This document shows, in pieces, positions 1 through 8,336 of a DNA stretch of 64,000 nucleotides (positions within the stretch are counted from its first letter, which is position 1; each line of letters opens with the position of its first letter). The stretch spans positions 1,860,001 through 1,924,000 of the forward strand of contig CAWGXG010000008.1 of the NCBI GenBank assembly GCA_963826505.1, given 5' to 3'. Source of the stretch: CAWGXG01 sp963826505. Lineage in GTDB: Bacteria > Chloroflexota > Anaerolineae > Aggregatilineales > Aggregatilineaceae. Made by a program: the position numbers and the translations under genes. A model generated the notes under the pieces. That model did not search any database. It was not told where the DNA came from and saw only the letters and a list, made by a program, of their open reading frames with translations.

Positions 1-1110
1 CATGTTGTAGGGGCCGATCACGGACTCGCCATCCGAGACGACAAACTGAAAACTGTCATCGCCCAACCCCGTATGGTTGTATTGCAGCGAGTCCTCATCA
101 AGATCTGCCTGGGTGAATGACGCGCCAAGATTCAACTGGCCTTGCTTGGGCGGTGTGATGACGCTGTAAACCAGATCTTCGGGTGCATCGTCGGAGTCGG
201 TGACCTGCAATTGCGCGCTGTCGATCGTGACTGTGCTGCCCGCCAGCATCGTCAGACCCGTGTTGAGCACCAGTTCGGGCGGCGCGCTGGGTGTGATTGC
301 GAATATGAATGGCCCGATCGAGTCTTTGCCGTCCGACACCGTGAATTGAAACGCATCCGGTCCGGTGCCGGTGTGTGTATACATGAGCTGGCCCATGTCA
401 ATATCCGCCTGCGTGAACATGGTGCCCAGGTTAAGCTCGCCTTGCGCGGGCGGGATCGTGACAGAGTAGAGCAGATCCGCCGCGGGATCATCGGCGTCGG
501 ACACGGCCAGCACGCTGCGGCTAATCGTGGCGCTGCTGCCTTCGGCCAGCACGAGTCCTGTGTTCGTTTCCAAGACGGGGTACACATTGGTCATAAACGC
601 GAACGACACATCCACCCCGTTCGCTGTGGTCATGACCACTTGGGCACCCGTACCCTCACCCATCGGCACGGTGCCGCGCAGTTGGAGCACCATGTCTTCC
701 CCTGGATTAAGGATGCCCGGCTCAACCATTTCCGGCCTGGCGTTGAGGTAAATCCCCGCAACCGTCCATTGGCCGCCATTGGGCGCCTGTGTAACATAAG
801 AAAGCCGAAGCGTATGGTTTTCAGGCGGTGTGCCCGCGTCGGTATACATCAAGAATGCATCCCAGTGTTGGAAGTCCGTCAGCCGTGCCATACCAGTATT
901 GGTCAGCGTGAATTCGGCCACAGTTCCCAGGGTCTCAGTGTGTGCCTCAACCGGCACCAGACTGGTCCGAGCCTGCTCGTCCTGGCGAGCTTGCATCGCC
1001 TGCCAGGCCTGGCTGAGCGCATCCTGCGTTGACATCAGCGTTTCAGAGAAGGTCAGCACGCCGAACAGCAGAATGAAGATGATCAAGAACGCAACCAGCA
1101 CGTTTTCCAC
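1..1110 (-). CDS. arlF: ArlF-like archaellum stator protein with C-terminal cadherin/CSPG-like repeats (partial, runs off window)
   Basis: The frame is open for 370 codons from a GTG at 1108-1110 to the window edge, so the C-terminus is missing. It starts 2 nt after the stop of the ArlG-like gene. Residues 1-25 form one N-terminal hydrophobic helix (VLVAFLIIFILLFGVLTF) without a cleavable signal. A beta-rich part follows with the ArlF-type phrase AEFTLTNTGMARLTDF. In archaea ArlF and ArlG are pseudoperiplasmic stator subunits that bind the S-layer. Usual ArlF proteins are about 130-180 aa. This one is longer than 370 aa because of at least two similar blocks of about 90 residues, each with SVxxPPxQGxLNLG, FTQADxDxxxLxYxHTG and DxFQFxVSDG. 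These resemble Cadherin_3/CSPG repeats. The repeats could extend the anchor into the cell envelope (inference). The ArlF call is strongly supported by its neighbours and moderately by sequence. Confidence 0.68.
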   Translation of the reverse strand, partial: MENVLVAFLIIFILLFGVLTFSETLMSTQDALSQAWQAMQARQDEQARTSLVPVEAHTETLGTVAEFTLTNTGMARLTDFQHWDAFLMYTDAGTPPENHTLRLSYVTQAPNGGQWTVAGIYLNARPEMVEPGILNPGEDMVLQLRGTVPMGEGTGAQVVMTTANGVDVSFAFMTNVYPVLETNTGLVLAEGSSATISRSVLAVSDADDPAADLLYSVTIPPAQGELNLGTMFTQADIDMGQLMYTHTGTGPDAFQFTVSDGKDSIGPFIFAITPSAPPELVLNTGLTMLAGSTVTIDSAQLQVTDSDDAPEDLVYSVITPPKQGQLNLGASFTQADLDEDSLQYNHTGLGDDSFQFVVSDGESVIGPYNM

Positions 1111-1112
1111 GG

Positions 1113-1625
1113 TTACATGCTCCAGAAATAATCAGCCGACACGCCCGCCGGGACCGTCACTTTGAAGTAGTAGCGTCCTTGCGCGAGTGGCCCAGAATAA
1201 TGGAGAGTGATCCTTACGGTGCCGGTAGGCGACCACTGCGTATCGTTTTCAACCTGGGCGGTCCAATAGGGCGCCGGCCCACCGGCCGCGCTTTGATACG
1301 GGATGCGGACGAAATCTCCCTCAGGACCGAAAAATACATCCATGCGATCCAACGCTGTGATGCGCGTCGCGCCTACGTTCTTGACCCAAACGAACACCTC
1401 AAACTCGCCGATGCTGTTGCCGTCGTGCCACACACCGCTGCTGTCCAGCTCGCTGGTCGCGTGAATGATAGTAATTTGGGTCTTCATGCGATCCTCAGCC
1501 CGACTCGCCATACTTGAAATGGCGTCGCCGCCTTCGACGATGGCGGGATAGGCGATGTTGAACAGCACGATAGCCATCACCATGCTGATGATGATCAACA
1601 GGGTCGTCGTAATGACCTTATCCAT
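1113..1625 (-). CDS. arlG: ArlG-like archaellum stator protein
   Basis: This 170-aa protein has an N-terminal membrane helix (residues 5-28) and an extracytoplasmic beta domain. Archaeal ArlG hallmarks are visible in order: KTQITIIHA, VFVWVKNVGATRI, VFFGPEGDFVRIPY, a PTGTVRITLHY stretch and the ending YYFKVTVPAGVSADYFWSM. Archaeal ArlG ends in nearly the same pattern (YYVKV..NG.SDEYIFSI). ArlG filaments capped by ArlF tie the rotating archaellum motor to the S-layer. The ATG overlaps the end of the upstream ArlD/E-like gene by 8 nt, and the stop lies 2 nt before the ArlF-like start, so the three are translationally coupled. No frameshift is present. The family assignment rests on motif memory and was not searched. 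Confidence 0.82.
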   Translation of the reverse strand: MDKVITTTLLIIISMVMAIVLFNIAYPAIVEGGDAISSMASRAEDRMKTQITIIHATSELDSSGVWHDGNSIGEFEVFVWVKNVGATRITALDRMDVFFGPEGDFVRIPYQSAAGGPAPYWTAQVENDTQWSPTGTVRITLHYSGPLAQGRYYFKVTVPAGVSADYFWSM

Positions 1626-2562
1626 GATTCTTCCTCCGCCCGTTCTTGGTTCCGGCGTTTTGAACCCCTGCGATCAGCTTCAGGATCAGGTGCTGCGACA
1701 GGGGATCGGACTCGGAGGATGCCTGAGCGGGTGCCGCGCGTTTGGACGCCCTGGACGATACCGGGGGTTCCTGAGCAGAAGCGGCGGCTTGAGCACGTTC
1801 ATCCTCGGAGTCGATGATCGTCACAAGCTGCAGCAGAGCGTCCTTCATTTTCGCGTCAAAGCGCCCCTCGGACGCGTAAGCTCTGATCAAATCTTTGGTA
1901 CGTTTGGTCCCAATCTGTGCGACTTTCTGCTCGGCCCAGCTTTCGAGCAGCGCGAGACTGGCCCAGTCGGCCTCGCTGATTAACTCCGTCTGTGTGATGA
2001 ATGGGGGCGCGTCATCGCCTTCGGTCAGGAAAGGCAGCGGCGGCATCCCAAACCCATGGGAGGCGAGAAACTCGGGAGGCGCCTGGCGGTAATTGTCCGG
2101 AGCCGTGCGATAGGCGGGGGGATCGCTTCTGCGGCCGTTCTCAGGGATGTGATGGCGTGTGGGACGCGTCTCCATCTCGTCCTCCTCATAGCATCGCCCT
2201 GCACCATTATCGGGCTGGGCTGGCCGCGAAGCAGCGTAAGCGCGCGGCGCGATATCTTCGAATTCATCGTCGGCTGGATCGGGTGCTTGCAGGTCTTTCA
2301 GAGAAACTTGCCGGACCTGTGGTCGCGATTCTTCCTGCCGGGACGGCTCGACGGGCCGCACGTTTACAGACTGGGAATCGGGTGGTCGCGATGCCGCTTG
2401 AGAGACGGAGGGGCCTTGCCCGGGAGTGGAATTCTCCTCCTGAAGAGATGGGTACGTGTTGTTCAGCAACTGCTCTCGAATATCCAGCAGTGTTGCTTGT
2501 ACCTGATTCTTCAGGATTTGTAATTCCTGTTCTAGCGCCGTTACTCTTTGCTCGAGGTTCAT
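1618..2562 (-). CDS. ArlD/E-like archaellum switch-complex protein
   Basis: This 314-aa cytoplasmic protein lies between the archaellin and arlG. Residues 1-35 form a coiled coil (LEQRVTALEQELQILKNQV). Residues 40-190 are low-complexity, rich in P, R and E and probably disordered. Residues about 195-262 hold a compact helical domain (DWASLALLESWAEQKVAQIG, KDLIRAYASEGRFDAKMKDAL). That domain has the W...VG...L..Y...G.I pattern of the FlaD/ArlE domain. The tail is basic. In Euryarchaeota ArlC/D/E couple the motor to chemotaxis through CheF, so its presence suggests a switchable motor. The assignment is by domain pattern plus gene order. The first ATG has only a weak upstream purine stretch (GGAAGGTGGCCCG). 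Confidence 0.6.
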   Translation of the reverse strand: MNLEQRVTALEQELQILKNQVQATLLDIREQLLNNTYPSLQEENSTPGQGPSVSQAASRPPDSQSVNVRPVEPSRQEESRPQVRQVSLKDLQAPDPADDEFEDIAPRAYAASRPAQPDNGAGRCYEEDEMETRPTRHHIPENGRRSDPPAYRTAPDNYRQAPPEFLASHGFGMPPLPFLTEGDDAPPFITQTELISEADWASLALLESWAEQKVAQIGTKRTKDLIRAYASEGRFDAKMKDALLQLVTIIDSEDERAQAAASAQEPPVSSRASKRAAPAQASSESDPLSQHLILKLIAGVQNAGTKNGRRKNHG

Positions 2563-2603
2563 CGGGCCACCTTCCTGACCAGGGCACTACCACATCCAGT
2601 AGT

Positions 2604-2716
2604 GTAAAAACTATCCCCACCAGGCACGGCCAAGTGAAGGTGGGGATAGCTGTCCTGGCTCGAAATTGAGCCTTAAGACCTGGTATGATGAGATTGTTTT
2701 AGGCTTGGCCGTGCCT
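2604..2716 (-). promoter_or_regulatory. Terminator/attenuator between archaellin and motor genes, with loop complementary to upstream RNA
   Basis: On the minus strand an 11-bp stem (2639-2649 with 2611-2621, CTATCCCCACC/GGTGGGGATAG) is followed by TTTTTA (2605-2610). This is a rho-independent terminator shape with a 17-nt loop. The loop (2622-2634) is perfectly complementary over 13 nt to 2704-2716, which is transcribed just before. The RNA can therefore form the terminator or a long-range loop pairing. The element sits between the archaellin gene and the ArlD/E-ArlG-ArlF genes. It would allow much archaellin mRNA and little motor mRNA, possibly in a regulated way. Confidence 0.7.
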
Positions 2717-2808
2717 ATAATTACATTGTTGTACAGGTGTTTCTGGAGCTGTTTTTCTGAGATTGGTGGTGCGTTGCTTTGGTTTTCCTTCGGATGGTAC
2801 CGGGTTCG

Positions 2809-2837
2809 GTGAGCGGCCCGGTGACCGAGCCGCTCAC
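2809..2837 (-). other. Stable hairpin just downstream of archaellin gene
   Basis: GTGAGCGGC (2809-2817) pairs perfectly with GCCGCTCAC (2829-2837) around an 11-nt loop. It starts 20 nt after the archaellin stop in the direction of transcription. No T-run follows, so it looks more like a 3' mRNA stabilising or processing structure than a terminator. Confidence 0.5.
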
Positions 2838-2857
2838 ACCGGAAGTAGTCTTAGTTG

Positions 2858-3472
2858 TTAGTTCAGGTCCATCACCTTTTCGATAGAAGGCGGGGTCGTG
2901 CGGGTCAGGTTCATGACCGAGCCGGTCGGGGGCTTGACTTCGAGCGTGAACTCGGTGTTCGGGCCCAGGACGATAGGGGTGTCCAGGGTTGAAAGGGGGA
3001 TGGTCAGCTCAACCAGTTCGCCGTCTTCGAGCAGCGTGTCAGCTTTGATCTTGGTAGCGTCGTCGGGGTCGGGATCATTCGAGACCAGCCAACCGTCAGC
3101 TTCGATGGTCCAGGGTAGACCATTCACAACCTGTGTCGAGTCACGGTAGCCGATTACGATCTTGCGGTTGATCTGGTTCAGGTCGATCGGTTCGCCACCG
3201 GCAACCAATGACAGCGTGAGGGTGATAGAACCAACGCCGTCCCCATCGGCATTGTCTTTGGCGATGATGGCGCCCTTAACTTCCATCGAGGACTGCACGC
3301 CCTGCAACCCGGCGTTGATGGCCTGCTGGCCTTTTTCGGTCGACTTCGAACCAGATGACAGAATGGCGAAAGCAAACACTGAGGCGACTACGATGAACGC
3401 AATCAAGATGATTGCGGCTTCAAGTGCGGTCTGACCACTCTCGTCCTGATGCAGTTTCTTCCAGTTGAACAT
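2858..3472 (-). CDS. arlB: Archaellin (archaeal-type flagellin), bacterial homologue
   Basis: This 204-aa protein has a class III (type IV pilin-like) leader. A short charged N-terminus (MFNWKKLHQDESG) is followed by QTALEAAIILIAFIVVASVF, the hydrophobic assembly helix, and then SSGSKSTEKGQQAINAGLQG. This last part matches the archaellin pattern with a long N-terminal helix and the Val-rich 'MEVKGAIIAKD' transition. The rest is a beta-rich outer domain. A prepilin peptidase of the PibD/ArlK type should cut after the Gly of ESG. Ribosome site AAGGGAG lies about 10 nt before ATG. The gene heads the minus-strand arl cluster and has its own promoter region. A Tad/Flp pilin is less likely because of the length and because ArlG follows. 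Confidence 0.8.
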   Translation of the reverse strand: MFNWKKLHQDESGQTALEAAIILIAFIVVASVFAFAILSSGSKSTEKGQQAINAGLQGVQSSMEVKGAIIAKDNADGDGVGSITLTLSLVAGGEPIDLNQINRKIVIGYRDSTQVVNGLPWTIEADGWLVSNDPDPDDATKIKADTLLEDGELVELTIPLSTLDTPIVLGPNTEFTLEVKPPTGSVMNLTRTTPPSIEKVMDLN

Positions 3473-3761
3473 TGTGTACTTTCTCCCTTTTGTGTATGTG
3501 ATTAGAAGATGGTCTTGCTCGTTGAATTGGTTTCGATTGAGAACTGTCTACAATCCTAAATGGTTTGTTTGCTCTCGTATATTCGTAATTCACCGTATTT
3601 TGAGGGGTGCAAAGTACGCATTTTGGTGCGGAAAAATACGTAAGTGAGGGAAGCAATCTACGTAGTTATACGCAGATCAAGGCTGGCGGTAAGGTGCCCC
3701 ACGCCAGCCCTGGAATGAACACAGGCTATACGAACAATGAAGGGGAGTGATAACGAAGAGA
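3473..3761. promoter_or_regulatory. AT-rich upstream region of archaellin gene with inverted repeat
   Basis: This region separates the receiver-kinase gene from the archaellin gene and is much more AT-rich than its surroundings. It holds an 8-bp inverted repeat, CGTATTTT at 3594-3601 and AAAATACG at 3633-3640, and a nested CGCATTTTGGTGCG. It probably carries the archaellin promoter (minus strand). I could not place a convincing -35/-10 pair. It also contains the 3' end of the upstream message. Confidence 0.4.
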
Positions 3762-5550
3762 TCAGCCTTTGAGGGCCACAATGCCACGCTGCAACGCGTA
3801 GCGTACGAGGTCGGCCTGGGTACGCAGCCCTAGCTTGCGCATCAGATTGGCTCTGTGAAGTCTCGACGGTGCGGCGGCTGATCGTCAACTGATCGGCGAT
3901 TTCTGCGTTTTTGGCTCCATCGACGATCAGCTTCAGGATTTCCATCTCGCGCCCCGTCAACACGCCGCCGTCGCCTTCAGGGGCATCACCACCGGCCATG
4001 TTCAGGTAGAGACTGATCGCGCGTTCGGACAGAGCACGGCTGAGGGATCGCCGCCCAGCGGCCACGTCGCGCACCGCCTGGACCATCTCCTCCGCCGTCG
4101 ATTCCTTCAGGACATAACCGGTCGCGCCCAGGCGAAACGCCTCCTGGATATACGCTTCGTCATGATGCACAGACAGCAGCAGGATATGAGTCTCGGGACA
4201 GCACGCGGTCACCTGGGTGACGATATCCCAGCCTAATCCCAGATCCGCGATCAACACCTGCGCCTGATAGCGCTCCACCAAAGCCAATGCTTCGTGACCG
4301 GTTGCTACATCACCCACCACGAGGAATTCTGGTTCGGCTTCCAGCAGACTCCGCAGCCCACCGCGCAACAAGGCGTGTCCGTCCGCCAGCACGACCTGGA
4401 TGGCCCCATCCCCTTTGGACCGGGCGCGGGACCGGGCGGACGAGGCCGAGGTTGGCGGAGCGGCAGAATGCATCGGCGCGCTATCGTACTGGCGAGCTGG
4501 CACCGGCTGCAGCAGAACCTCCCCCTGCTGGCTCAACGGCAGCCAGGCGATCACTTGCGTGCCAACGCGCGGTTCCGAAGTCACCGTGAACTGGCCGCCC
4601 AGCAAGGCCGCCCGCTCGCGCATGCCATTCAGGCCGGTGCTCTCGGGTGAATTGACAGCCTTCTCGACATTGAACCCCGCGCCCCGATCTTCGATCTGGA
4701 TGCCCAGACCATCCGCGTCGGCCCAAAGCTGGGCATCCACCTGATCGATGCGCGCGTGACGCGCCACGTTCTCTAGCGCCTCCTGCACAATCCGAAAAGT
4801 GGCGGTCTCAATTTCCGGCAGAAAACGGCGATCCAACCCGGCATGTTTGAAGATCACGCGGACCTCTGTCTGGTCGGTATACCGTTTGAAGTGTTGCAAC
4901 AACGCAGGCAGCAAGCCCAGATCATCAAGCACCGCGGGGCGCAGATCGTGGGACAGCTCGACCACGCGATCGATCATTTCCTCAGCCAGGCCTTTTGCTT
5001 CGTCAAGCCGCGTGACCAGCGCGCGGTCGGACAAACGCTTGCTCATCTCCAAGACAACCTTGAAGCCCATCAACAGCTCGACGACGTCACCTTGCAGCCG
5101 CTGCGCGACCTGTCGGCGCTCCGATTCCTGCATTTCGAACAGGCGGTGATACAGCACGCGCAACCGTTGGCGCTCAATGGTATCACGACGCTCCAGGCGC
5201 ATCTTGACCGCTGCCAACAGCTCAAACGAGGAATAGGGCTTGGTGATGTAGTCGTCTGCGCCCAGCTCCATGCCTTTGCGCATATCTTCCCGCTCGCCGC
5301 GCGCGGTCAGGAAGATGAACGGGATCAGCACGGTATCCATATCGCGGCGAAGCTCCTGAAGGACCTCATAGCCGTCGATCCCCACCATCATGATGTCGCA
5401 GATGATCAGATCGGGCTGCATCTCGCGCGCTAATTGAATGCCCAAAAAGCCATTCTCGGCCCCCCGCACTTCATACCCTTCAAAGCGCAGCATCTCAAGA
5501 ATGTTTTCCAAAACGGGAACTTCGTCTTCGACTACCAGTATTTTCCTCAT
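3762..5550 (-). CDS. Receiver-histidine kinase-receiver-LuxR HTH fusion protein (frameshifted near 3858)
   Basis: Domain order is receiver 1 (residues 1-120; acid pocket VVEDE, phospho-site D52, K104), HisKA_3-type helix pair (135-230), HATPase_c (about 250-345; G-box EDRGAGFN), a linker, receiver 2 (about 385-500; QVLIADLGLG) and a NarL/LuxR HTH (LTGREMEIL, NAEIADQLTISRRTVE). The H-box reads ERRQVAQRLQGDVV, so Gln153 replaces the phospho-acceptor His. Receiver 2 has ADGH instead of ADDH. A single extra T near 3858 breaks the HTH. Restoring the frame gives a normal ending with THRANLMRKLGLRTQADLVR and a stop at 3762-3764. It is upstream of the archaellin gene on the same strand, so it may control it (inference). 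Ribosome site AAGGA precedes the ATG. Confidence 0.8.
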
Positions 5551-5992
5551 CGAAGCGTGTCCTTAACTCATACGACCGTCTTTGCTGCGGACATGTGCAC
5601 CCCACGCCCTGCCGCAGCACCGGGGATCACTTGCCAGAACGTGTTCTTTTATGCGAGATCCTCGAACCCTTGCGCGAACTGCGCATCCCCAACACGTTCG
5701 CCACGCCGGATGCGCGGTTACCACAACCTTAGCGTTAGAACGACATGTGATCCAAAACACAAACAGCACTCCGAAGCATATGTTTAAAAGTTGTCTGATA
5801 ATTGTGGATCAATATCGAAAAGTTGACAAACACCTGTCACGCCAGCGCGTTTAGTGTCGATCAGCGTGGGAAGCCCCAAGGGGCAGCAGTTTCGAATGAA
5901 TCAGACGCGGGGAACCCACATAGGTCCGTGCAGCCTCGGATCATACAGGGTCCCCCGCAGATGCGGTCACCATCAGCCGCGAGTTATCGCGA
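5551..5992. other. Intergenic region, no gene seen
   Basis: About 440 bp lie between two minus-strand genes. The half near 5760-5850 is AT-rich. The leader of the receiver-kinase gene lies at its left end. I find no convincing gene, tRNA or terminator here. The short frames in it lack ribosome sites. Confidence 0.5.
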
Positions 5993-7960
5993 CTACCCAG
6001 GAACGACGAAATACTGACTCTGAGTGCCCTCGGACACCCACCCAGTTACAAGCTGATTGTTCATGCTGAACTGGATCTGCCAGAACCGGTAGCCGTTCTG
6101 GCACGACGGACCACCGATGACTGTGCCATGTGTGCCGGGCGAAACTTGCTGCTGCGGCGTCGGGTCGTTGAGATTGTAGCGCAGCGCATACGTTCCCGAG
6201 CCAGAGGCGGCGACCACCGACATACCGGTCTGAAGCTGCGACGTCGGTGCGAGGTGGCAATCCTGAATGGGCTGGATGATGTTCGGATTGATGATCATCG
6301 GAGTTGCGACCGGGGCAATCGTCACGATTAGAACCTGAAACGGCGTAGCGGTTGGCAGTGGCGCGAGATTGCCCACGCCCGGATTGATCGGGCCGACGCC
6401 ACCCGACTGCCACGGTTCAAGATAGTAGCTGCTGGGATCGCCTTCAGCCGCCCACCCCGACACCGCTGCGCCGGACACTACGTTCACCTGCCACCACGTG
6501 AAATTGCCCTGACATACCGGCCCACCCACGACGGTCAACTCGGTGCCCTCGGCGATTTGTGCCAACAAGGCGCCTTCGGGTTGGTTGCGCAAATTTACGG
6601 GCTGGCCGTTGGTATACGTCACGCGCGCCCCCTGACCGACGGTCAGGCGCTGCGGCGGCGCACCGGGGCAACTCTGCACGGGGGGCGCGAGATTGCCCGG
6701 ACCACTTCCCACCACACCGCCGCCGGGCGGGTCCGCCAACGTGTTGAGGGTGAACTGCACGCCCGCCGGAGTCACATAGAGAATTTCCATGCTCTGGCTG
6801 GGGTCGCCCTGGAAAATGAGCGATCCGTTAGCATCTTGCAAATTGGTGCTGAGATAGAGGAGATTACCGCTGGCCTGCATCAGAAAACCGTCCGGCGTAC
6901 CCACCGCGTCGACAATAGACGGGCCGAGCATCGTGCGCGTATTGGTCGTGGGCGTGCCAAAGGCATTGATCACGTTCCAGTTCTGTGTCCCCTGGCCGTT
7001 ATCCGACAAATACAGGACGCCCTGCCCGCCCGCGGCCCAACGCGCGTTGTACTGGTAGGACGTGCCATCGACCCAGATGGTGGTCGGGGCGAACGCGCCC
7101 GGTTGCTGGATGCCAATGGCGTTCAGACTCGGCGCAGGGCCCTGCGGCGGCAGCGCTCCGTAGTTCGTATCCTGAAAGGCGAACACCTCGGCGCCGGACG
7201 CAAATTGAATATCTGACGACGCCTGCGTGTACATACTGGTCGTGACCGGGTTAGCCGCGTTGATCGGTGCGGGCGTGGGCAGCCAGGTATAGGCTGACCA
7301 ACTCATCGCGCCGCCCACTCCATACGGAATCAACTGGAAATGAACCGCTTCTTCAGCCTGCCCCGCCAACACGCCATAGTAACGCACGTAGGGCGTGGCG
7401 AGCTGGGTCGGCGTGAGGCCGGGATAGGTGTTGTCAAGCACAGCGACCACGTTGCCGCTGGCGAGATCAAAGTCGATCAAGCGCCAGGCCGGATTTTGGA
7501 AATCGCTGGAACGAAAGCCAACCGCCACTCGCGTCGACGTGAGGTTGAAGATATGCGGCGAGCCCAACATGATCTCCTCGCCGGGCTGGGCCTGGTGCGT
7601 CTTCACAAACTGGCCCGTTGCGAAGTCGTAAAAGCCCAGGCCCCTGAGGTTGTTGTTCAGTCCTGCCGCGATCACAGCGTAGCGACCGTCAGGCGAGATG
7701 GCCACTTGCGGTTGGCTGCCCACGGCTTCGTCGGGCAGCTTGGGGCGCGCTATCGACGCAACCTCGCCCAACGGGCCGATCCAGTGCAGCGTGTCCGTAG
7801 GTGTCTCCCAGACGACGGCGTACCATGCATAAGGCGGCAACCCTTGGCTGGCATGCGTGGACGGCGCTGAAATAAAACTCACACCCAACAATGCGAGGGC
7901 CAGCACGGCGGCAAGCAGTGCACGTCCATAGCGGTTACAAGTCCAGCGAATTGGATTCAT
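5993..7960 (-). CDS. Secreted protein with beta-propeller-like N-part and two C-terminal SH3-like domains
   Basis: The likely start is the ATG at 7960 (MNPIRWTCNRYGRALLAAVL), with AAAGGAA about 10 nt upstream. A start 13 codons earlier lacks a ribosome site. Residues 1-38 form a signal peptide ending near THA-SQG. Residues 40-400 contain WD/TolB-like phrases (VAISPDGRYAVIAAG, GFYDFATGQFV, LIDFDLASGNVV). Two SH3-like modules follow, each with GGPxCQ and a W-x-V or W-x-I core and ending GWxxEGxxSxY (about 440-520 and 590-655). Bacterial SH3 domains often bind cell-wall or protein ligands. This suggests an extracellular or envelope protein with no assignable enzyme role. It stands alone, with promoter-like AT-rich DNA upstream. 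Confidence 0.75.
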   Translation of the reverse strand: MNPIRWTCNRYGRALLAAVLALALLGVSFISAPSTHASQGLPPYAWYAVVWETPTDTLHWIGPLGEVASIARPKLPDEAVGSQPQVAISPDGRYAVIAAGLNNNLRGLGFYDFATGQFVKTHQAQPGEEIMLGSPHIFNLTSTRVAVGFRSSDFQNPAWRLIDFDLASGNVVAVLDNTYPGLTPTQLATPYVRYYGVLAGQAEEAVHFQLIPYGVGGAMSWSAYTWLPTPAPINAANPVTTSMYTQASSDIQFASGAEVFAFQDTNYGALPPQGPAPSLNAIGIQQPGAFAPTTIWVDGTSYQYNARWAAGGQGVLYLSDNGQGTQNWNVINAFGTPTTNTRTMLGPSIVDAVGTPDGFLMQASGNLLYLSTNLQDANGSLIFQGDPSQSMEILYVTPAGVQFTLNTLADPPGGGVVGSGPGNLAPPVQSCPGAPPQRLTVGQGARVTYTNGQPVNLRNQPEGALLAQIAEGTELTVVGGPVCQGNFTWWQVNVVSGAAVSGWAAEGDPSSYYLEPWQSGGVGPINPGVGNLAPLPTATPFQVLIVTIAPVATPMIINPNIIQPIQDCHLAPTSQLQTGMSVVAASGSGTYALRYNLNDPTPQQQVSPGTHGTVIGGPSCQNGYRFWQIQFSMNNQLVTGWVSEGTQSQYFVVPG

Positions 7961-8336
7961 GGTTAAGGTTCCTTTCAGCTGACGTGGAAATGCCCACAAA
8001 GAAAGCCGGGTTTCGCATCACGTTTTAAACAAAATAATAGTTTCATTATCTATAATATAACCGCGAATAATGTCAGTTCCAGTAAAAAACCTGCAAAGAC
8101 CGTCCGAACCCAGACTCTTTGTACCTGCGCGCTCCGCCAACTATCCCCTACCCTGCCCTTACCACCGCATGGATCCGCTGTGCCCGACTCCAGATGCGGA
8201 TGGGGATCGCCCGGGGATGTCGGTTATAATCGAACATACAAGTGTGGCGTCACGTCCGCTGCCAGAATAGTGTTTTGGCGCAGTCGTCAGCAGCACAACC
8301 GAGGCTGCAAGCGCGGCTGGCATGCGCGGATTTTGA
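7961..8336. other. Divergent intergenic region with AT-rich promoter DNA
   Basis: This 376-bp gap lies between divergent genes. An AT-rich block (about 8020-8070) probably carries the promoter of the SH3 protein on the minus strand. On the plus strand a TATAAT stands at 8225-8230, about 110 nt before the STAND gene, without a good -35. Nothing else is recognised. Confidence 0.4.

Noticed and set aside
142..1032. Long plus-strand frame (296 codons) opposite the ArlF-like gene
   Set aside because: It has Arg/His/Gln-rich composition typical of an antisense shadow of a GC-rich gene, no ribosome site and no family resemblance. The minus-strand reading has repeats and arl neighbours.
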